Positions 17,901-26,003 of a stretch of 64,000 bases of DNA are shown piece by piece (positions within the stretch are counted from its first letter, which is position 1; each line of letters begins with the position of its first letter). The notes beneath the pieces were generated by a model, which saw nothing but the letters and a program-made list of their open reading frames with translations, was not told the DNA's origin and made no database searches. The position numbers and the translations under genes were made by a program. Origin of the DNA: Candidatus Thorarchaeota archaeon (GTDB taxonomy: Archaea; Asgardarchaeota; Thorarchaeia; Thorarchaeales; Thorarchaeaceae); assembly GCA_004524445.1 (NCBI GenBank), contig SDNP01000014.1:1-64000 (forward strand). The letters are read 5' to 3'.

Positions 17901-20774
17901 ATTTGTGAGAAGCGTCACATTTTCAAACAGAGAACCGTGCGGACTATAGAGATTCACGAGCAGTGTATCTGCGGCAACGGTTCTGTTGAAGTGGTCACGG
18001 AGCCCCAACTCCACTACTAAACTGGTACCCAAGGTCATCTTAGACGGGACATCGTATACACAATCAGTCCGCTTTATTATGGGTAGTGGATTGGCTTGAT
18101 AATCAGAGAACTTTGCAGTGGGGTTTCCAAACAGGACAAACTGGTTAGAGGTAGCTGCTATGACTCGAATGTACGACCCAGAAATGTAGTAATTGCCGCC
18201 CTCTTGATTAATTGCGTAGATGTGGGAGTTAACCATAAAGGAATCGTTCATTGCTTGGGAAATGGTCTTATCTTCCTCGACAAGCCCCTTGAGTACGTTC
18301 TTCTCCAACAAATCAGAAGGCCCAAACAGCGAATCAAGCCAGCATGCAGCAATCGAATCAGCTCCACTCTCCAACATTCTAGCCGGCCCATAGCTCGAAC
18401 CTAATTGACAAGTGTCCCAGTATGCGATGACACCTCCCAAGTCAGAACCGTTTATAATCTGAGATATATTCCACGAATCTATGAGGGAGCTCTCTGGATT
18501 AACGATATTGTCTCCATTTCTATCAGGATTACTACAGGACCCTCCTTCTTCATATCCCCATGCTGCAGTGATATTGAAGAGTATGGCCACTCCATCGTCT
18601 GAATACATTTCCTTTCCCATGCCCCCGTGACTTGAGAATTGCCACCATACCTTTGATGACGAAAGCAGATTTACAATATCAGGGCCCGCCTGTTGTACAT
18701 AGTTGATATCAGTGGCATCCATAGTTGTTGAAAATGCCACAGGCGTATCTACAATTGTCCATGAATGGGAATTATCAGGTACCCCAAGCCCGTCAGCATA
18801 TGCGACATGACTAGCAAGTGCAGGAATATCATAGGATGTACTGGGTACAAGAATGGGCCGGAGGTGTGCCCGCATAATTTGTGCATACGTGGAAATAGAA
18901 CTGGAAGAGGGATATCGTCCGTTTTGAGCCATGCCGGCGATAGCCCTATCAAAGGAGGGAGGAAGAGTTTCACCTGGCCCTCTAAATGGTGCGATATTTA
19001 CAATCACTGATGGATTCGTTATTCCAGTGGTGTATGATAGCCAATTCTGGAATTCATCATAGATGCGATACATGGAACTGAATGAAGGATGAAGATATGA
19101 GAGGTAGAAACTGTTTCTCCAATAGTTGTAGTAATGGTAGCCTCCACCAAAGGGGAACTGATAGTCCCCATGGTAGGCCATCTGTTCGCATACCAGAGCC
19201 TTTGTCGTATAATTTTGCCCCCCGTAGCAGGAAGGGAGAGCTATTCCCCTTCTAGAAGCGGCTGAAAGTCCCGCAGCCCCAAAGAAGCCACCTAAGGGGT
19301 CAAATAGAGTCACGTTTGTTGTGTTCAGAGTTGCGCCACTAGCAGATACATGATATGCCCAAATGCTAGATGAAGAATCCAAGTGAGTTACAGTCCCATA
19401 CATCTCCAAATCGGCAATGAGAGATCCTGCAAAGGTGTTTCCAGAATCAAGGATGATGATCTTAGAGGGGGATATCGCATCGAGGGCGGATATTGTATCT
19501 GAATGAAGAGTTAGCCCGTCGCAATACAGCAGTGGTGCATCACATAGGGAGGCTATGCTAAGACCGTTCGAAGTGGAGATGGCGGTATTAATAAGATCCT
19601 CTCCAATCTGCCGTTTCGTTACCGTAAGATTATATGATGCTCCTGTAGCCTCGTGGGTTGTTAAGTACGCGCGATACGTTCCTGGGCCGGGATAGGAAAG
19701 GCGTGCATGTAATCGAGTTTTTTCCATCTCATCAGAAACAAGAGCATATCGATTTGCATCAAGTATCAACTCACCACTAGGGTCTAGAACATAGAGGCCC
19801 ACGGATGTTTCGAGATTGGCGACCGACAAGTCGAAATCTACTACAGACATCTCTCCAGGAGCCACATCAAAGGAGTATGTGTTCTTAGGCAATGTGTGAA
19901 CATTCAAAGTGAAGGAGGTCGTTCTGTCATAGGGATACATATCTATGAAATTAAAGTGCCAAGTATCGCCATAACCTTCAAAATAGGGATATGCCATTAC
20001 ATGGTCCCCATACCACGGATAATCCAAACCATATCGACGCCCGTCTTTGTAACAGCCCATCTGTGCTAATTGGTAGTTCAGCACGGAGGAAGATCCGGTC
20101 ACCCATGCATATATACCTCCGCCTGACCGGGGTATGTCATAGTGACGCTCCCAGTAGTTTGAGCTTGAGGTAGAGAGTGAGTAGGTGCTCAATGTCGGAG
20201 CTGGAAGAGTACCACTCACATTGTACAGCGTTGTCACTTCATCAAATTTGGACACGCTTTCAGGGGCGTATGATAGAACGACGGTGTCACTCAATGGGAA
20301 AAACTCCTCAGCCAGCATTCCTGAAAGTTCGTAGACATTCTCGCCACCTATCCTCATCACGGTCCGCGCATCACCGATTATTGATGGATAATTGATTTCC
20401 TTTACATCTCCCACCAGATTGAGTTCATCTGTTTGCCCCCCCAACAAGTTTATCCATTCATCAAGTGGAGTTTCTAGTTCCGTGCCAGACAAATCGGGAA
20501 CAACAAGACTGTCAACCTGAAGAGGTCCGGATCGACGAATAGCCAAGGCAGAGCTGGATAAGAGATTCAGTGAGTCGGTATAATCATCGCCACTCATCCC
20601 CACAATAGTTGTCATATTCAAAGCAGCCCTGTTTCCAGTAATTCCTGATTCAATGTAGTCGGCACCCTCAGGCGAAGTATCTGTGACCGAGTCCCTAGAA
20701 TAGGGAATGACCGCAGATGGAAAGCTCAGGAATAAAATGGAAACCAGTATTAGTAAAGAACCACGCCATTTCAT
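14991..20774 (-). CDS. Giant membrane protein: clan-CD (gingipain/caspase-like) protease ectodomain, beta-sandwich repeats, one TM, cytoplasmic alpha-solenoid
   Basis: 1927 residues. A signal peptide (about 1-25) is followed by a mixed extracellular region; around 405-450 APLLYCDG...SKIIILDSGNTF resembles cell-wall-binding-2 repeats. From about 560 to 850 the pattern fits a C25/caspase-like peptidase, with a candidate catalytic His in WWQFSSHGG (about 714) and Cys in IAYWDTCQLG (about 788). Three or more beta-sandwich units rich in sequons follow (about 870-1285). One span (ALYFMIPALLVAVGAAIYK, about 1292-1310) leads to some 600 residues of helical repeats resembling a TPR/HEAT-type solenoid. 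GGAGGG precedes the ATG, which overlaps the stop of a 54-residue membrane-protein gene by 4 bases. Protease activity is inferred from motifs only. Confidence 0.85.
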   Translation of the reverse strand: MKWRGSLLILVSILFLSFPSAVIPYSRDSVTDTSPEGADYIESGITGNRAALNMTTIVGMSGDDYTDSLNLLSSSALAIRRSGPLQVDSLVVPDLSGTELETPLDEWINLLGGQTDELNLVGDVKEINYPSIIGDARTVMRIGGENVYELSGMLAEEFFPLSDTVVLSYAPESVSKFDEVTTLYNVSGTLPAPTLSTYSLSTSSSNYWERHYDIPRSGGGIYAWVTGSSSVLNYQLAQMGCYKDGRRYGLDYPWYGDHVMAYPYFEGYGDTWHFNFIDMYPYDRTTSFTLNVHTLPKNTYSFDVAPGEMSVVDFDLSVANLETSVGLYVLDPSGELILDANRYALVSDEMEKTRLHARLSYPGPGTYRAYLTTHEATGASYNLTVTKRQIGEDLINTAISTSNGLSIASLCDAPLLYCDGLTLHSDTISALDAISPSKIIILDSGNTFAGSLIADLEMYGTVTHLDSSSSIWAYHVSASGATLNTTNVTLFDPLGGFFGAAGLSAASRRGIALPSCYGGQNYTTKALVCEQMAYHGDYQFPFGGGYHYYNYWRNSFYLSYLHPSFSSMYRIYDEFQNWLSYTTGITNPSVIVNIAPFRGPGETLPPSFDRAIAGMAQNGRYPSSSSISTYAQIMRAHLRPILVPSTSYDIPALASHVAYADGLGVPDNSHSWTIVDTPVAFSTTMDATDINYVQQAGPDIVNLLSSSKVWWQFSSHGGMGKEMYSDDGVAILFNITAAWGYEEGGSCSNPDRNGDNIVNPESSLIDSWNISQIINGSDLGGVIAYWDTCQLGSSYGPARMLESGADSIAACWLDSLFGPSDLLEKNVLKGLVEEDKTISQAMNDSFMVNSHIYAINQEGGNYYISGSYIRVIAATSNQFVLFGNPTAKFSDYQANPLPIIKRTDCVYDVPSKMTLGTSLVVELGLRDHFNRTVAADTLLVNLYSPHGSLFENVTLLTNGYTGSYDLALSDDDADGRWRFDLIDPDTMLTFSTTIDFIPPTTLIPNISTTLGLRINITLGLEDLNGNRVPSHSFEYQVFCPNGTVFCSGILRCSENSIAELSLSFSFCDSIGNYTLVYGIPDSDRHYTLPIEVQAPIAKSISVTYAVLGASTAYTLGLETSEGYPIPVAYFDYFIIAPDESLLFTGQAVCDDGYQSEIELDLPIEAINGDYEIHFFPEGSVYEFTQIVTSRAPRIWVSEIRIPETKQVGVWHIDVIVSNTEDSSFPATIKILRNGAIIDSRFVVIEPGINTYSFQFEMLDLSLMGGNVDISAEILVGTAEILVDLSSESYAMTTIWQTYALYFMIPALLVAVGAAIYKRKSWVSRYDEITKAVEIESNSESNQEQALLIYLKNNMFESAVRLAQKNNCPENMLSTLAGISPCRNQLLELANVLEASHWEETYRIFTALSLQEDAYRVAVVSSLKEGNLDLAITQFRNMILQSYRREAVNLLVLLMTNNQDEDARKLINAMPDLSFGLFSIAKDTEAARELSQLAQSLEDSNLRINLLLQVGRLEIVAQEIAYAKTQAKALELLGMLEKTHYSVVALEVVGILLQESRFRRLKGLLKKIELDDDAMLTVISPIVESYFEYPKDEKIEGLLKTIAQNAGPSTKSRIKSTFEVITFLNEEDADSAGPVALELLVKFVAESKDTMTASMVMERILRSLPNLSDNSQGNITEIAKASQAMRIALPTATDIGGGLIRDELDRLERALWTHILNQTKDFFLEVPIMPDNELALKACTAVLGSKVAGQTPIENPTVAMRVLNAARKAQSFNQINQVVKRLLNGPAFDNLMAKLIGDPRFKALTSGSSGYYAPANPMVRIRETAESAWRKQCNQVWSIGVWSGLLDLFSKVMQLDIPKHQKIALFANQLEVCHTPPEGIRNMDILKLFLGYCGELQLERKECLMVIEKANLSWHLREKLKAALLQRQ

Positions 20775-20935
20775 TCTCTTCCCTCCATGATTGAACGACT
20801 CTCGTTTCTCTTGATAGTTTCACTGATATTCTCTGAGTATCTTCTAATGCCTTTGAGTGCCCAAAGGAAACTAGCTGATAACATAAAAATCGCAATCGCC
20901 ACTCCTAGAGCTAAGATTAATTCGATGCTTTGCAT
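20771..20935 (-). CDS. 54-residue single-span membrane protein coupled to the giant protein
   Basis: Not in the ORF track (too short). The ATG has GAGGTG six bases upstream, and the TGA stop overlaps the ATG of the 1927-residue gene in an ATGA junction. The product starts MQSIELILALGVAIAIFMLSAS, a membrane span at the extreme N-terminus, then a charged helix (LKGIRRYSENISETIKRN). The tight coupling suggests both act together in the membrane. No family is recognised. Confidence 0.7.
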   Translation of the reverse strand: MQSIELILALGVAIAIFMLSASFLWALKGIRRYSENISETIKRNESRSIMEGRE

Positions 20936-21380
20936 CGCTTACACCTCTCGCAATATGTACAACTTAGAAGCAGCATTTATTCAAAGCCATAGAACTAATG
21001 CCACTCATTAACCCCAATAGAAAGCACACCAACCAACTTATTAATGTTCTCCTAAAAAGCCAAAATTACCTACTGACGATTTCCTGAATGTGCACTAGTC
21101 ACTGCTAGCACATTCAAGACCCGCTCGTTCATGGGACATTTAAGTGCAATCAGCTATCAGGAACCTAATACAAAGATACTGAATAAACAGTTCAAATCTG
21201 GCCGGGCCCGCCATTTTCATCATTATTGTTCTGACACGGACTACTTCCTCTATTGGATTTCATTTGTCCACGAAATGAAGATCTTGTTCCTTTCTGATGT
21301 GATTCCAGTGTCAAGCTTGAAACCGCCCTATCCAGAAGAAATATGTTATTGATGTGATGTTCTACAAATCGGTAATTCAT
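20936..21380. other. Intergenic region with a hairpin and a tRNA 3'-end fragment
   Basis: No gene is supportable here; track ORFs at 20787-21011(+) and 21131-21352(+) have no ribosome binding sites and no protein-like pattern. GAATGTGC near 21087 pairs perfectly with GCACATTC near 21110 around a CTAG-containing loop. At 21186-21213 lies the tRNA-like fragment described separately. The promoter of the aspartoacylase-family gene should be in the last 150 bases. Confidence 0.4.
21186..21213 (+). repeat. Orphan tRNA 3'-end fragment (T loop to CCA)
   Basis: CAGTTCAAATCTGGC-CGGGCCC-G-CCA reproduces the T loop, 3' T stem, acceptor 3' strand, discriminator and CCA of a tRNA with a GGGCCCG acceptor. 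No matching 5' acceptor, D arm or anticodon arm lies upstream, and the 5' T stem (AACAG) pairs at only three positions. It shares CCGGGCCCGCCA with tRNA-Arg(TCT) at 14.7 kb but differs in the T stem and T loop. Such fragments are typical footprints of tRNA-targeted integration; a split-tRNA 3' half is less likely. Confidence 0.6.
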
Positions 21381-22418
21381 ATGTCCGATGAGCTTACTAT
21401 TGGGACTGCAACTGCAAAAAAGGGTGAACTTGCAAAGGGAGTAATCCCTGGTATTGAATTGAACACGGGTACAAAGATAGACATTCCAGTGCTGGTGTTG
21501 AATGGAAAGCAGGATGGCCCTGTTCTGCTCCTAGTTTCGACACAACACGGGATTGAGATACAGGGCATCGAGGTTATACATAGAGTCATGAGAAAGCTGG
21601 TGAATCCGGATGACCTACGAGGATCAATAATCGGAATCCCAGTGGAGAACCCTCTTGCATACATGCATCACCAATATCTCTCATGGATAGATAATCTTGA
21701 TTTGGGTGGTGGGGGTAGCGGTAGTCTTCTTACTGCCGACAATCCTGACGGCACTGCAACAGAGAGGCTGGCCAATATGCTCTGGCAAGAGGCATGGAGC
21801 AAGGCTGACATGGTGATCAATATTCACTGCAATGTCCGTCCTGATGACCTCATATTCCAAGAGATTCTTACAGGCAATCCCAAGACAAAGCCGGCATTAG
21901 AGAAAATGGCAGAGGCCTTTGGCGTTACCACGATAGTAGATGATACTCCTATCGACCCGAATGCGCCTCCAACTCTTGGAAATCTAGCCGATCAAAATGG
22001 AGTGCCCGTATTGCTGATGGAGCTTATAGACGGCAGATGGATCTCTGAACCATCAACGAGTGCTGGCGTAAGGGGGGTCCTGAATATCATGAAGGCATTC
22101 GATATGCTTGATGGTGAACTCGAGCAACAGACAGGCTTTCCAATCATCCCAGGAAAATGCAAATTTCAGGGGATTGTACGTGCCAACAAGGGAGGTCTCA
22201 TTCGGTTCCTGAAGAAGCCTGGTGAATATCTCAAACAAGGCGAAGTCTATGCGGAGATTTTCAACCTGCATGGAGATGTCGTTGAAGAGGTGAAGATGCC
22301 TGTGGATGGCTATATCTGGGCATATCCCTGTGGAGATATTCTGGGGACTCCAGGAAGCATGCAGGCGGTTCAGACCGGAGCCAATATTGGATATACATTT
22401 TCACAGGTTGAAGACTAA
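21381..22418 (+). CDS. Succinylglutamate desuccinylase/aspartoacylase-family zinc carboxypeptidase-like protein
   Basis: M14-like zinc hydrolase of the AstE/AspA family, which cleaves N-acyl amino acids or related amides. The zinc ligands are visible as STQHGIEIQGIE (His, Glu) and INIHCN (His); the catalytic Glu is probably in LLMELIDG. A C-terminal beta-rich domain (about 265-345) contains FQGIVRANKGGLIRFLKKPGEYLKQGE. The exact substrate cannot be told. The start is uncertain between ATG 21381 and 21354/21357; 21381 is chosen, giving 345 residues. A partial copy of its 3' end lies 3.4 kb downstream. Confidence 0.85.
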   Translation: MSDELTIGTATAKKGELAKGVIPGIELNTGTKIDIPVLVLNGKQDGPVLLLVSTQHGIEIQGIEVIHRVMRKLVNPDDLRGSIIGIPVENPLAYMHHQYLSWIDNLDLGGGGSGSLLTADNPDGTATERLANMLWQEAWSKADMVINIHCNVRPDDLIFQEILTGNPKTKPALEKMAEAFGVTTIVDDTPIDPNAPPTLGNLADQNGVPVLLMELIDGRWISEPSTSAGVRGVLNIMKAFDMLDGELEQQTGFPIIPGKCKFQGIVRANKGGLIRFLKKPGEYLKQGEVYAEIFNLHGDVVEEVKMPVDGYIWAYPCGDILGTPGSMQAVQTGANIGYTFSQVED

Positions 22419-22525
22419 CAAGTTTCTAGTAAAATCATCCGCGGATTGCCTTCACTAGGAAGACCATTCTATGTTATAGTAGAAACTGTTCATAGAAGGG
22501 GTAAATCAGTGCCAATAAGTGATGC

Positions 22526-23164
22526 CTACCCATAGATTCTACCCGACTCCATTTCCTTGAGGAATCCCTCTCTATTGTCCTCTGGAACGCAATTCAAGGC
22601 ACACCCAAAATTGGGACAGGATGAACAAGCCCAATGACGCAGGGTTGCAAGGAATGTGAATGCTATGAGCAGATAGGCGACCAACCAGTCAAGGCGATCC
22701 CAGAGATAGAGTGTTTGAAACAAGAAACTGAATCCGATGCCCCAAGCCAAAAACACGACCCTTCCTGCCATGCTGACTGAAGAAGGTTCATACTGGAAGA
22801 GCTTTGGACTGCCCCAATTTGCAAGGCAGTAGAATTTGTCTTTATTTCCGTGTTCCTTTCCTGAGTACTCATAGCATGGGCAATGTCTACAGAGAACATA
22901 CCACTCTACACCCGCAAAGAAGATCATTGCAATGAAGAAGTGGAGGGGTATCATAATCATGGACTCTGAAACAATGATTGAGGGCAACGAGAGAAAGCTT
23001 CCGATATCGAAGGAAAAACCGAAGTACCTGATTGATGAATTAATCATTCCAATGTAGCTTATGAGCATCGTGGCTAGAGAAACTATGGCAAACCATCTTG
23101 CATCTTTGCTATGGTATCTTGCATGGATGCCATGTAACACATCAGATTCAGAGCAATTATTCAT
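22526..23164 (-). CDS. Cysteine-rich four-span membrane protein of unknown function
   Basis: About 212 residues with four hydrophobic segments (near 30-50, 70-95, 140-160 and 165-180). Two cysteine clusters face the same side: CRHCPCYEY between spans 2 and 3 and CSSCPNFGCALNCVP after span 4. The spacing would suit an iron-sulfur cluster or zinc site in a membrane redox protein, but no family is recognised. ATG 23164 is chosen over an upstream TTG; neither has a clear binding site. Confidence 0.65.
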   Translation of the reverse strand: MNNCSESDVLHGIHARYHSKDARWFAIVSLATMLISYIGMINSSIRYFGFSFDIGSFLSLPSIIVSESMIMIPLHFFIAMIFFAGVEWYVLCRHCPCYEYSGKEHGNKDKFYCLANWGSPKLFQYEPSSVSMAGRVVFLAWGIGFSFLFQTLYLWDRLDWLVAYLLIAFTFLATLRHWACSSCPNFGCALNCVPEDNREGFLKEMESGRIYG

Positions 23165-23375
23165 TCTATCGCTTGGCAATTCGACACTTCCTCAGTTCAG
23201 TAACTTCATAGACTTAGTTTCAGCAGCTCATTAGCGGAGGTTCTACCATAAAAATTCCCGGCAGGAGATAAGAAATGCAGTCTGCTCCTATTGACAAAAT
23301 CGGATAGAAGCTTTATTACCATTAGTGAAGAAATGTTTCACGAACTTATGATAACGGAACTGGATGGGGCCAATT

Positions 23376-25604
23376 ATGGGTAGAAGATTGGTGGCAGATT
23401 TGCTTCTGGTTTCATTTCTCGTGCTATTGGTTTATTCATGTCCGATAGCCAATGAATCACAACCAAGGGGAATTAATCAGTTTGCATATTCGGTTGATGC
23501 GTTCCATGAGCCGATTCTAATCGTATCTGATAACGACTTTGAAACTCAGGAATGGCCAGGAAGTGGAAGTCCTTCAGATCCATATGTGATTGCAAACCTA
23601 ACCTTTGGTGACAGCGATCTGCCGTACATCAACATAAGCAATGTGGAAAGCGTTTTTGTCATTGAGAATTGCACCATGCTGGAACCAGCGGAGGATGCTG
23701 AGTCACATGTTGGTATTGCTTTATCATTCTTTTCAGACTGCCGCGTTCAGAATAATGACATGTCAAGGATGGAAAATAGGCTATATTTAAGGAACGCAAC
23801 AAGTTGTATAATCGAAGGCAATGAATTCGGCGAAAGTGTTGGGGTTTCGCCATTCGGGGTTCAGAAGGTTCTGGTCATCAATAATGTCTTTCAAGGAGCT
23901 GGTTATCCCATCGATTGTGCTTCAGCTGATGAGCTTGTGGTCAATGACAATGATATCAGTCAACCAGGTTCAGCTCACATATCTTTGTTCTCATATGTAC
24001 CCCCTTATTTTGAGTTCACTCACAATAATGTAATTGGTAATATTCATTTTAGTATCGGAGTTGGAAGTCTAAATATCTCATGTAACAATTTCAGGCAGCT
24101 GTCTAAGCCCCTATTAGTTGGTGATTTTCACCATGAAAACACACTGCCTTCGCCCTATATTTTCGCGAATAACAGATTTGAATCTCACGGAATTGAATTT
24201 CATAATCCGGCAGACTTGAGATTACTAGAAAGTGCTGTGTTTCAAAATAACAGTATCCAAGATGTTGAGATTCCGGTGATTTCTGGACTGGTGGACGAAA
24301 TAATCGATTGTTCAGAATACCCGCAGGTTATAGCCTACAATTGCACAGAAGTTTCATTTATCAATGCGGACTTTACCCAAATTGGTACAGCTCTCTCGCT
24401 TTTCTTATGCACGGACTCCCAAGTTCCCGATCTCTCAGCTGTCAATTGCAGTGATGCCGTTCATCTCTATCGCTGTAAGGCGACCTTCATTGATAACCTG
24501 CATGTAGAGTCCTGTTCTGAGGGGATATCTGTCAGTCTATGCAACGATACAAGAATAATCAATAGCTCATTCATAGAAGGCGGTAGGGCTATCGAACTTG
24601 TACACACGTTTAACGTCACCATAATTGACAATCGGTTTGAAAATAATCATTATGGAATGGTTCTGCAAGGAACGGCCAATAGCTACATCGTTGGTAACTC
24701 ATTTGTACAGAACAATCATCATGTATACTACCGTCATTACCTGGGACACCCAATTGATAGGTGGGACGACGGTCACGGAAATGGAAACTACTGGGATGAC
24801 TACATTGGATTTGGGTCATATATCCTCAATATTGAAGACTATACGATTGCCGATCATTATCCCACTCCGTTATTGCCATGGTACTACAGTCCTGCAGGAA
24901 TTCTTCTTTCTGGCATCATAGTTGTATCTGCGATTGCCATTCTTCTAATCATGATTGGTTTCCTTTTGAGCCGACGGAAGGATGGACAGCTTGCTTTAGC
25001 ACTGACAAATAAAAACAACTGGCTTCTTCTTGTTTCTTTGCTTGTGATTCTTTTTACACCCCAACTATACGCCTGGGAGATATTGGGTTGGTACGAACCT
25101 CGGGTGTGGATTGCTAGCTATAGCTACGTGATATGGAGCGAGCTTGACTGGACATACCTTCAAGCAACATTGCCTTTCTTCGGTCATGGACAATCGCTTA
25201 TCAGTTCCGGCATTATAATTCTGCTCCTTATTGGGGCGTGGAACTCGGCAGGAAAGGAAGCAGGTAATAGATCAATAGCCAAGTACTTGTTAGGCTTGAT
25301 GATAGCAATGGCGATTTCTGCCATGTTGTTTCCCATTTCGCCTTCAGGCCGTGCGTATGGATACCGGTCAGTAGTCGTTCCCCTTCCACTTGCACCACTG
25401 CTTATCTATCCCCTACTCCGAGCGGTTGAAAGAGAGAAAGTGTCCGAGAAGATAGATACCTACTCTATGGAGGGCGGCAAGAGATACACATGTCCGAATT
25501 GTGGGGCATCCTACATTTACAAGGAAGATACTCTTTACGAACCTGGACGGATAGTCTGCCAGAATTGCAGCAAGAAGTTCAGAGCACAAGCTGTGCCGGA
25601 CTGA
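23376..25604 (+). CDS. NosD-like beta-helix surface protein with four C-terminal spans and a zinc ribbon
   Basis: Signal peptide (MGRRLVADLLLVSFLVLLVYSCP), then about 450 residues of right-handed parallel beta-helix repeats with the N-x-x typical of NosD/pectate-lyase-like domains (IINSSFIEGGRAIELV, IIDNRFENNHYGMVL, SYIVGNSFVQNN). Near 500 a GNGNYWDDY stretch closes the helix. A first span (ILLSGIIVVSAIAILLIMIGF) and three more follow, and the cytoplasmic tail ends in a zinc ribbon (CPNCGASYIYKEDT...CQNCSKKF). NosD-type helices usually bind carbohydrate or cell-surface polymers. ATG 23364 is an alternative start. Confidence 0.8.
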   Translation: MGRRLVADLLLVSFLVLLVYSCPIANESQPRGINQFAYSVDAFHEPILIVSDNDFETQEWPGSGSPSDPYVIANLTFGDSDLPYINISNVESVFVIENCTMLEPAEDAESHVGIALSFFSDCRVQNNDMSRMENRLYLRNATSCIIEGNEFGESVGVSPFGVQKVLVINNVFQGAGYPIDCASADELVVNDNDISQPGSAHISLFSYVPPYFEFTHNNVIGNIHFSIGVGSLNISCNNFRQLSKPLLVGDFHHENTLPSPYIFANNRFESHGIEFHNPADLRLLESAVFQNNSIQDVEIPVISGLVDEIIDCSEYPQVIAYNCTEVSFINADFTQIGTALSLFLCTDSQVPDLSAVNCSDAVHLYRCKATFIDNLHVESCSEGISVSLCNDTRIINSSFIEGGRAIELVHTFNVTIIDNRFENNHYGMVLQGTANSYIVGNSFVQNNHHVYYRHYLGHPIDRWDDGHGNGNYWDDYIGFGSYILNIEDYTIADHYPTPLLPWYYSPAGILLSGIIVVSAIAILLIMIGFLLSRRKDGQLALALTNKNNWLLLVSLLVILFTPQLYAWEILGWYEPRVWIASYSYVIWSELDWTYLQATLPFFGHGQSLISSGIIILLLIGAWNSAGKEAGNRSIAKYLLGLMIAMAISAMLFPISPSGRAYGYRSVVVPLPLAPLLIYPLLRAVEREKVSEKIDTYSMEGGKRYTCPNCGASYIYKEDTLYEPGRIVCQNCSKKFRAQAVPD

Positions 25605-26003
25605 TATCCAAAGGCAATTCAATCAATCTCCGCTCAAGAGCATCATTCAGATAAGACTTGATGAAGACCAATTTGTGCGTGCTATAGTCCCACTTAATTA
25701 TCCGCAATTCTATCGATAACAGACAATATACTTCTAGGCACTCCGGAAAGCGTGCAGACGGTCCAAACTGGAGCTAATATTGGATATACCTTCTCATCGA
25801 TTGAGGACTGGCAGGCTTCTAGTAAAATCATCCGCGGATTTATTACCATGAGGGGAACCACCGTAGCTGGCTACTCCATCAGAGAACACAATTGCGAACC
25901 AGAACGTGACAAGAGTTTGGCAACTGGTTGTTTGGCCACAGAATACTTGGAAATGCGGTTCCACAAGCAAAGATTATATTAATCAGCAATTTTCTCAACA
26001 GAT
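25605..26003. other. Intergenic region containing the partial aspartoacylase copy
   Basis: Apart from the gene fragment at 25728-25840 no gene is supportable. The 231-base track ORF at 25752 is the read-through of that fragment. The segment 25605-25727 has no recognised content. The permease promoter must lie in the last ~150 bases; ATATT near 25975 is close to its ATG. Confidence 0.4.
25728..25840 (+). pseudogene. Partial copy of the 3' end of the aspartoacylase-family gene
   Basis: About 113 bases match 22334-22446 at roughly 80 percent by eye. The encoded VQTGANIGYTFS-x-ED matches the C-terminus of the upstream protein, but the stop codon is changed to TGG so the frame runs on. The match extends past the original stop: TTCTAGTAAAATCATCCGCGGATT occurs identically downstream of both (22427-22450 and 25817-25840) and includes the palindrome ATCCGCGGAT. 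The rest of the gene is absent here, so this is a decayed duplicate. Confidence 0.8.

Noticed and set aside
20787-21011. Plus-strand 74-residue ORF with a hydrophobic start
   Set aside because: It has no ribosome binding site and is antisense to a better-supported minus-strand gene (20771-20935) that has one.
14644-21213. Direct attL/attR pair made by tRNA-Arg(TCT) and the orphan tRNA 3' end
   Set aside because: The two share only CCGGGCCCGCCA exactly; T stem and loop differ at several positions and no integrase is present, so a specific att pair is not supported.
21186-21213. 3' half of a trans-spliced split tRNA
   Set aside because: The T stem 5' strand is mostly mismatched and no anticodon-arm 3' half or leader helix is visible upstream.
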